From Planctomycetaceae bacterium (lineage in GTDB: Bacteria; Planctomycetota; Planctomycetia; Pirellulales; UBA1268), in the NCBI GenBank assembly GCA_002694955.1, contig NZNR01000007.1, positions 1 through 7,188 on the forward strand: 7,188 bases of DNA, read 5' to 3'. This document shows positions 1 through 4,622 of this stretch, one piece after another (within the stretch, counting starts at the first letter, position 1; each line of letters begins with the position of its first letter). The position numbers were made by a program, and so were the translations under genes. The notes beneath the pieces are model-generated. The model did no database searches and was not told where the DNA came from. It saw only the letters and a list, made by a program, of their open reading frames with translations.

Positions 1-58
1 CATTATTGATCTGTTCACCAAAACGAATTGCCATCTCGACACGGGCCCAGAAACGCAT
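1..58 (-). CDS. Possible 5' end of a truncated gene, product unknown
   Basis: A reading frame runs leftward off the window edge from an ATG at 58, beginning MRFWARVEMAIRFGEQ. The case for it is the sequence just upstream: minus-strand 67 to 57 reads AAGGAGGTGAT, an 11-base match to the complement of the usual 16S rRNA 3' tail. The GGAGG core ends only 2 bases before the ATG, which is closer than normal, so the match may be fortuitous. Both plus-strand frames 2 and 3 are also open here, and 19 residues are too few to recognise a family. If real, the gene is divergent from yjbQ and the two would share the region from about 68 to 159 as promoter space. Confidence 0.3.
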   Translation of the reverse strand, partial: MRFWARVEMAIRFGEQINN

Positions 59-159
59 CACCTCCTTCAGATCACCACCTTCACCATCTGACTAGACAAA
101 CCGATACATTCATCGGATGAATCACACAACCAACCATCGCTTCCCCTCCAGAGACTGTC

Positions 160-582
160 ATGAAATCACTTACCCGCCACCTTACCTTTACCATTCCAGC
201 CAGAATGGGATTTGAGAACATCACTTCAACAATCGCTGATCTTGTCACTGAATCAGGAATCAAGGAAGGACTCTGCCTAGTCAATGCAATGCACATTACG
301 GCAAGTGTCTTTATTAACGATGACGAAGCTGGCTTGCATGATGACTACAAAAAATGGCTCGAACATCTTGCCCCATTTGACGCTAGCCCAGAGGTTTATT
401 CTCACAACCGAACCGGTGAAGACAACGCAGATGCGCACATGAAACGACAAGTCATGGGGCGAGAAGTCGTTGTTGCTATAACGGAGGGTGAACTTGACTT
501 TGGACCATGGGAACAGATTTTCTATGGGGAATTCGATGGTCGCCGAAGGAAGCGTGTTCTCGTCAAGATCATTGGTGACTAA
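160..582 (+). CDS. yjbQ: YjbQ family protein (UPF0047; secondary thiamine-phosphate synthase-like)
   Basis: This is a complete 140-residue protein of the YjbQ/UPF0047 family, at the family's normal length and as a single domain. Diagnostic stretches are [15 protein letters not shown] at residues 42-56 (conserved His45, Asn53, Glu56), [16 protein letters not shown] at 82-97 (the family's most conserved block, with His82, Asp88, Asn89 and His93) and [16 protein letters not shown] at 117-132. Family members are small soluble trimeric proteins. The E. coli member has weak thiamine-phosphate synthase activity in vitro, but the physiological role is unsettled, so the enzymatic name should be held lightly. 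The ATG at 160 is the natural family start; upstream there is only a poor purine stretch (AGAGA near 153). No thiamine gene is nearby, and the gene ends 17 bases from the convergent dehydrogenase. The family call is secure; the function is not. Confidence 0.93.
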   Translation: MKSLTRHLTFTIPARMGFENITSTIADLVTESGIKEGLCLVNAMHITASVFINDDEAGLHDDYKKWLEHLAPFDASPEVYSHNRTGEDNADAHMKRQVMGREVVVAITEGELDFGPWEQIFYGEFDGRRRKRVLVKIIGD

Positions 583-599
583 TAAATCCTTTTGAGGTC

Positions 600-1550
600 T
601 TACGCCACAACATTCTGAGGCGAACCATCCAAGAATCCGCCAATATTTTCTGAAGTCGCCGCAATAAGACGTTGACGAGCGGCACGGCTCGCCCAAGCGA
701 TGTGAGGAGTAATGAGACAATTCTTTGCTGTCAGAAGCGGATTCGATACGGGAGGCGGTTCCGCTGAGAGTACATCAAGACCAGCCCCTGCAATTCTTCC
801 CTCATTCAATGCGTCAGCAAGATCCTGTTCATGAATGACACCACCTCGCGACGTGTTAATGAGATACGCAGTTGATTTCATTGCTTCAAGCCGTCGCGCA
901 TTGACAAGTTCCTGAGTCTCCGGCGTGAGTGGACAATGCAAAGAAACAACATCGCTTTCGCGAAAAATAGTGTCGGTATCAACATACGTCACACCGTCGG
1001 AATCACTACTCTTCTTCCGACGAGCAGCCATCACCGTCATCCCAAAAGCCCGACCGACCGCAGCGACGGCCTGACCAATAGCACCGTACCCGATAAGTCC
1101 AAGCGTCCGACCATCAAGCTCAACTAACTCACCCCGCCAGAAGCAAAAGTCAGGACAAGAAGACCAGGCACCGGATCGAACCTCGGCAGCATGAACAGCC
1201 GTCTGATTGGTGAGTTCGAGCAATAAGGCAAAAACCGCTTGAGCAACGTTTGGTGTGCTATAGCCAGGAACATTACAGACGGTGATTCCACGAGCCTGAG
1301 CTGCCTCAAGATCGACCACATTCACTCCAGTTGCGAGTACACAAATGAGCTTGAGTTTTGGAAGGTTGGCAATAATCTCAGCTGACAGCGGCGTCTTATT
1401 GGTGAGTACAACATCCGCATTTACTGCCCGTTGCTGAATCTCCGAAACAACTGAACGTTCATAGACATCAAGGCTGCCAAACTTTGCAATTGAGTCCCAT
1501 GAGCAATCACCTGGGTTGGTTGTATACCCATCCAAAATAACAACGTTCAT
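600..1550 (-). CDS. D-2-hydroxyacid dehydrogenase (glycerate dehydrogenase / hydroxypyruvate reductase type)
   Basis: This 316-residue protein belongs to the D-isomer 2-hydroxyacid dehydrogenase family, cytosolic enzymes that reversibly reduce 2-keto acids with NAD(P)H. The substrate-binding half begins MNVVILDGYTTNPGD, and the Rossmann half carries the dinucleotide motif GYGAIG at 154-159. The catalytic triad is complete: Arg235 in NTSRGG, Glu264 in SAEPP and His283 in TPHIAW. The stretch SCPDFCFWRGELVELDGRTLG (about 131-151) resembles glycerate dehydrogenase/hydroxypyruvate reductase members, but substrate cannot be fixed by reading. After the second Rossmann strand the sequence is AARRKK (175-180) rather than the usual acidic residue, which hints at NADP preference. 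I chose the ATG at 1550 because it gives the family N-terminus; GTG at 1580 and ATG at 1565 are in frame but add residues foreign to the family, and none has a strong SD. It lies 103 bases downstream of cheB on the same strand, beyond a repeat block, so co-transcription is possible but unproven. Confidence 0.93.
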   Translation of the reverse strand: MNVVILDGYTTNPGDCSWDSIAKFGSLDVYERSVVSEIQQRAVNADVVLTNKTPLSAEIIANLPKLKLICVLATGVNVVDLEAAQARGITVCNVPGYSTPNVAQAVFALLLELTNQTAVHAAEVRSGAWSSCPDFCFWRGELVELDGRTLGLIGYGAIGQAVAAVGRAFGMTVMAARRKKSSDSDGVTYVDTDTIFRESDVVSLHCPLTPETQELVNARRLEAMKSTAYLINTSRGGVIHEQDLADALNEGRIAGAGLDVLSAEPPPVSNPLLTAKNCLITPHIAWASRAARQRLIAATSENIGGFLDGSPQNVVA

Positions 1551-1578
1551 TGTGGCGTCTTTCATGATGAGAGGAGAC

Positions 1579-1625
1579 ACTAGTTACTATGCACTAGTTA
1601 CTATGCACTAATTACTATGCACTAG
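1579..1625. repeat. Tandem repeat, 14-base unit, three copies plus a partial
   Basis: The unit ACTAGTTACTATGC occurs at 1579-1592 and 1593-1606 without change, and at 1607-1620 with one change (ACTAATTACTATGC). A partial copy, ACTAG, follows at 1621-1625. Each perfect unit contains the near-palindrome TAGT-T-ACTA. The array lies between the cheB stop and the dehydrogenase start, and its first two bases touch the alternative GTG start at 1580. Read on the minus strand, each unit carries CATAGT, which resembles a -10 hexamer. Confidence 0.9.
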
Positions 1626-1660
1626 GACAAGACCCTACGTACTATGACAAGACTTACGGC
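1621..1660. repeat. Degenerate 20-base direct repeat overlapping the cheB 3' end
   Basis: Bases 1621-1640 and 1641-1660 match at 16 of 20 positions, sharing ACTA, GACAAGAC and TACG. The second copy runs into the last codons and stop of cheB (stop at 1654-1656), so part of this copy is translated. ACTATG also occurs in each unit of the adjoining 14-base array, which suggests the two blocks share an origin. On the minus strand the copies carry TTGTCA (1650-1645) and TTGTCC (1630-1625), which resemble -35 hexamers. Confidence 0.6.
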
Positions 1661-2721
1661 TTCCGATACTGATTCCCACTAATTGCTTCACCAATTTGAT
1701 CGAGCGGCAGAACGACATCTGCAAGCCCTGCATCGATCACCGCTTTGGGCATGCCATAAACGGTACAACCTTGACGATCCTGTGCAATCACAACGCCACC
1801 TGCCGCTTTCAAACTGCGACACCCCTCGAGTCCATCTGAACCCATGCCTGTGAGAACAGCAGCAACAACTTTGCTACCATATACAGGAACGAGGGACTCG
1901 AGCAGGCAGTCGAGGGAAGGCCTACAGCCCTGCCTCGGTGGGTCCTCTGTAAGTCGACATGTCAATCCTGTCCCCCGCTTCATCACTGTCAGATGAAATT
2001 TACCCGGTGCCAGATAGGCCGTACCGGGCTCGATTGGCATCCCTGTAGATGCAAGTCTGACCGGGAACGCAACAATCTCGTTGAGTCGCTTCGCTAATGA
2101 TGCAGTGAAGGCAGATGGCATGTGTTGCACGATGAAGACAGGCACATCTGGTTTATCGGGCAACGATCGCAACACAGTTCTCAACGCCTGCGGGCCACCC
2201 GTTGATGCACCAACAACAATCACGTCTTCCAATTTCGTAATTGTTACAGGCCGCCCTTTGGGGACAGTACTCTGAGGAACGTTATAGCGAGGCTCCGCCT
2301 CAGACATAGTAAGCAGAATCGCTTCGACCCGATCCGCAAGGGCGTTACGAAGCTCGTGCCTCTCTTCTTTTGCATCCACCCCAGACGGCTTTAAGATACA
2401 ATCCATAGCACCGTTGAGTAATGCATCAACTGTAGCTGGAGCACCTTCAGCAGTCACACTACTTACCATCAAGATGGTTGTCTTGAGGGACCGCCGGCTG
2501 ACTTCACGCAGGACACCAAGGCCATCGAGCTTTGGCATCTGCACGTCGAGCGTGACAAGATCGGGCTGCAGTCGTTCAATTTTCTCAAGCGCCTCAACCC
2601 CGTCACAGGCAACATCGATCACCTCGACTCCATCAACTTCGGCAAGAGCGCGCATGAGCATTTGTCGATAGAGACTTGAGTCATCAACTACAAGAACGCG
2701 TAAAAAACTTTCAACTCTCAC
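1654..2721 (-). CDS. cheB: CheB: chemotaxis response regulator protein-glutamate methylesterase
   Basis: CheB removes methyl groups (and in many bacteria deamidates glutamines) from chemoreceptor signalling domains, closing the adaptation loop opposite CheR. This 355-residue protein has both standard domains. The N-terminal receiver (about 7-125) has the acidic pair Asp13-Asp14, phosphoacceptor Asp59 in TLDVQMP, Ser87 at the conserved Ser/Thr site and Lys111 in ILKPS. After a short linker, the methylesterase domain (about 163-350) has the catalytic triad Ser173 (GASTGGP), His200 (VQHMP) and Asp296 (TGMGSDG), so it should be active. I chose GTG at 2721, with the SD-like GGGTGGA 3 bases before it. 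An in-frame TTG at 2793 would add 24 residues unlike any CheB N-terminus. It is transcribed away from cheW, cheR and cheA. The family assignment is certain; the exact start less so. Confidence 0.96.
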   Translation of the reverse strand: MRVESFLRVLVVDDSSLYRQMLMRALAEVDGVEVIDVACDGVEALEKIERLQPDLVTLDVQMPKLDGLGVLREVSRRSLKTTILMVSSVTAEGAPATVDALLNGAMDCILKPSGVDAKEERHELRNALADRVEAILLTMSEAEPRYNVPQSTVPKGRPVTITKLEDVIVVGASTGGPQALRTVLRSLPDKPDVPVFIVQHMPSAFTASLAKRLNEIVAFPVRLASTGMPIEPGTAYLAPGKFHLTVMKRGTGLTCRLTEDPPRQGCRPSLDCLLESLVPVYGSKVVAAVLTGMGSDGLEGCRSLKAAGGVVIAQDRQGCTVYGMPKAVIDAGLADVVLPLDQIGEAISGNQYRKP

Positions 2722-2870
2722 TAATCCACCCACTACAGCCGACCATCTGCCCACAACCTTAAGGTCATGCAAACAGCCCTGCAAGACAGCCAAAACACTG
2801 TATTCTCGGTCCGTTCACAACGACTATACCGAACAAAGGCTTACCAGAACCGTCTTTTCCTACCGCGAAT

Positions 2871-2899
2871 TTGCTCGTGATCCGTTCCCTGACTATATC
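2871..2899 (+). promoter_or_regulatory. Candidate sigma-70-type promoter for cheW
   Basis: TTGCTC at 2871-2876 and TATATC at 2894-2899 are separated by exactly 17 bases. They match the consensus hexamers at 3 of 6 and 4 of 6 positions. The spacing is ideal but the hexamers are weak, so this is a suggestion only. Confidence 0.25.
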
Positions 2900-2914
2900 C
2901 TGTTTATTGGGAAC
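2884..2914. promoter_or_regulatory. Inverted repeat GTTCCC-N19-GGGAAC, possible operator
   Basis: Perfect 6-base arms lie at 2884-2889 and 2909-2914 with 19 bases between them. The spacer contains the candidate -10 element TATATC. The position would suit a dimeric regulator binding over the cheW promoter, but arms of six bases also occur by chance in a region of this size. Confidence 0.25.
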
Positions 2915-2962
2915 CCGCACACGAGAGTTCCAACAATGGGCTCCGACACGTCAGAGGCTTAC

Positions 2963-3502
2963 ATGAGCATTACAACTCCAACACAACTGCAGTCCCCGCA
3001 TACAACCATTCATAGCAATCAACCGAATTCTGCTTCCCCTCAATTCGTTGGATTTCGACTGGCAAATCAAAATTATATTTTCCGGATTGAATCGATTCAA
3101 GAAATCGTCATGCCCTCGAGAGTCGCGAAGATACCAGAAGTCCCTGCATACGTGGACGGCGTCAGCAATCTCCGTGGAATGATTATCCCAATCGTAAACC
3201 TTCGATCGCTCTTCAATCTCACCAGCAGGCCTCATGACGAAGAGACGAGAATAATTGTCGTCAATGTGGGCAGCCGTACCATTGGCTGTACAGTTGACTC
3301 TGTTCTGCGCGTGATGCGGGTTCCCGAAGAGACGATTCAACCGGCCCCAGATTCCGTAAACGGAAGCGGACGACGATTTATTGAAGGATTCACCCGGGTG
3401 GAGGATGAACTTTTCATTCTGCTTGATGCCAGTCAACTTCTTGAACCTGCTAATCTTGAACAGGTACATCAAGCGAGTATTCAATTTGAAAAAAACAAAT
3501 AA
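2963..3502 (+). CDS. cheW: CheW: chemotaxis coupling protein
   Basis: CheW is the cytoplasmic adaptor that joins chemoreceptor tips to the CheA kinase through its SH3-like double barrel, and it also packs against the CheW-like P5 domain of CheA. One CheW domain spans residues 27-165 of this 179-residue form. It includes the hallmark VSNLRGMIIPIVNLR at 67-81, where Arg71 corresponds to the arginine needed for receptor and CheA contact in E. coli (Arg62). The first 26 residues are a polar tail rich in Ser, Thr, Gln and Pro, probably disordered, and the last 15 are also outside the fold. I prefer the ATG at 2963 because AGAGG sits 5 bases before it. An in-frame ATG at 2936 would give 188 residues and has only a weak GAG upstream. 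It is the first gene of the plus-strand group, divergent from cheB. Confidence 0.95.
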   Translation: MSITTPTQLQSPHTTIHSNQPNSASPQFVGFRLANQNYIFRIESIQEIVMPSRVAKIPEVPAYVDGVSNLRGMIIPIVNLRSLFNLTSRPHDEETRIIVVNVGSRTIGCTVDSVLRVMRVPEETIQPAPDSVNGSGRRFIEGFTRVEDELFILLDASQLLEPANLEQVHQASIQFEKNK

Positions 3503-3748
3503 CTATGATTCATCAAAACACCTGCAAGCAGAACTTCATTAAGAACCCGCACGTGACCACGAGCAGCGGGCTGCTTGGCTGGCACTGCACTGAGACAACA
3601 CGCACAACGAAAAGTCCAAAACCCCCACAAGAGTCCTAAATAACCAGGCGTGTTCAACCCATTGCCTCTTTGCAAAATAACATTTCGATAGTTCATTCAA
3701 AACACTGCATGAGGGTGTAGAAACCATAACGGAGTCAGGTGGACGCCA
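3503..3748 (+). other. Non-coding gap between cheW and cheR, with hairpin
   Basis: This 246-base stretch is unusually long for genes expected to be co-transcribed, and I see no coding sequence I would defend. Its clearest structure is a hairpin at 3557-3582: arms CCAC-GAGCAG and CTGCTT-G-TGG around a CGGG loop, about ten pairs with one G-T pair and a two-base bulge. No T-run follows, so it is not a classical intrinsic terminator. TTGCCT at 3662-3667 and GATAGT at 3687-3692 are 19 bases apart and could be a weak promoter for cheR. The gap ends with the cheR ribosome-binding site. Confidence 0.45.
3737..3743 (+). promoter_or_regulatory. Ribosome-binding site of cheR
   Basis: AGGTGGA lies 5 bases before the GTG at 3749, with a GGAG a little further up at 3731-3734. 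It is the feature that decides the GTG start of cheR, as there is no ATG near the expected N-terminus. Confidence 0.6.
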
Positions 3749-4579
3749 GTGGATTTGACAAAACTGACACAAGAAGAATTTGATCGGTTTCGCACATTCA
3801 TTTATGCCGAAACCGGCATACGCCTGGCCGACGGAAAGATCACGCTTCTTTCAAACAGGATTCGACGCCGTCTTCGTCAACTCGAGATAGCATCGTTCGA
3901 GGAGTACTATACTCTCCTCACTCAGAAAAAATTGCCTCGAGAACTTGAGCACTTCATCGACGCTGTCACCACAAACGAGACTCATTTCTTTAGAACTGGA
4001 GGCCACTTTGAATGGTTTTCCGATTCTTTCCTGCCAACAATCCGCACTCAAGCAGCAGAAAAGAAACGTCCCAAGTCACTGCGAATCTGGTCAGCAGCCT
4101 GTAGTTCGGGAGAAGAACTTTATACGCTCGCCATCTGTCTTGATGAAGTTCGTCACCAGTTTGCAGGCTGGAACATATCCCTCATTGGTACCGATATCAG
4201 TGAAACAATGATTGCAGCTGCACGAAAGGGTGTATTCCTAAATCGTTCACTCGACCAAATTTCAGATGAGCGACGAGCACGATATTTCTCACAACTTCCC
4301 GACAAAACCGGGTGGTCAATTCGCCCTCGCCTGATCAACACGTGCGAGTTTCGACGCCACAATTTACTCACCTCGATGCCGGGTGAAAGATTTGACTGCA
4401 TTTTCATACGTAATGTACTCATTTATTTCGATCGTGAATCGAAGCAGACTGCGGTGAAAAACCTGATCGACGCGTTGGCACCGGGAGGTGCTCTTGTCGT
4501 TGGACCCGCAGATGGCATCTACGACCTCCTCGGCGAGCTCAACAAAAAGACAATTTTTTTGTACGAAAAACCCCAATAG
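3749..4579 (+). CDS. cheR: CheR: chemotaxis protein-glutamate O-methyltransferase
   Basis: CheR transfers methyl groups from S-adenosylmethionine (SAM) to specific glutamates on chemoreceptors, the counterpart of CheB in adaptation. The 276-residue protein has the usual two parts. The N-terminal helical domain (about 4-70) carries the basic cluster SNRIRRRLRQL at 35-45. The SAM-binding domain (about 72-273) has TTNETHFFR at 74-82, the SAM loop IWSAACSSGEELYTLAI at 113-129, the acidic residue Asp149 in GTDIS and FIRNVLIYFD at 219-228. The SAM loop reads SSGEEL where CheR proteins commonly have STGEEP, a mild variant. There is no C-terminal TPR or other extra domain, and length is normal. Translation starts at GTG, supported by a good SD. 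The stop is 43 bases before the cheA start, which suggests co-transcription with cheA. Confidence 0.96.
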   Translation: MDLTKLTQEEFDRFRTFIYAETGIRLADGKITLLSNRIRRRLRQLEIASFEEYYTLLTQKKLPRELEHFIDAVTTNETHFFRTGGHFEWFSDSFLPTIRTQAAEKKRPKSLRIWSAACSSGEELYTLAICLDEVRHQFAGWNISLIGTDISETMIAAARKGVFLNRSLDQISDERRARYFSQLPDKTGWSIRPRLINTCEFRRHNLLTSMPGERFDCIFIRNVLIYFDRESKQTAVKNLIDALAPGGALVVGPADGIYDLLGELNKKTIFLYEKPQ

Positions 4580-4622
4580 CAGTCGCTCGCCTCAAGAAGA
4601 CACCTCTCGAACACTATTAATC

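Larger units (their letters stand above)
2722..2962. promoter_or_regulatory. Divergent intergenic region between cheB and cheW
   Basis: These bases separate the divergent cheB and cheW starts and should hold promoters for both directions. There is no supportable gene inside. I see no convincing sigma-28 (flagellar) promoter. The heptamer GACTATA occurs twice, at 2822-2828 and 2891-2897. On the minus strand the first gives TATAGT (2828-2823), a possible -10 for cheB without a good -35. Bases 2936-2962 could instead be the first nine codons of cheW if its upstream ATG is used. Confidence 0.6.

Noticed and set aside
57..67. ATCACCTCCTT on the plus strand, identical to the 3' tail of 16S rRNA
   Set aside because: The bases before it do not resemble the end of 16S rRNA, so it is not an rRNA fragment; it is better read as a minus-strand SD match.
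277..720. A 147-residue open frame on the minus strand spanning yjbQ and the dehydrogenase end
   Set aside because: It is antisense to yjbQ and out of frame with the dehydrogenase, both of which are clearly coding.
2722..2793. Upstream TTG start for CheB
   Set aside because: The added 24 residues do not look like a CheB N-terminus, and the GTG at 2721 has an SD-like sequence just ahead of it.
2951..3484. A 177-residue open frame on the minus strand across cheW
   Set aside because: It is a shadow of cheW, whose frame carries a clear conserved domain; the antisense translation resembles nothing.
4488..4622. N-terminal extension of CheA by 45 residues
   Set aside because: It overlaps the end of cheR, is Ser/Thr-rich and low in complexity, and CheA proteins begin near the P1 helix, which starts just after the ATG at 4623.
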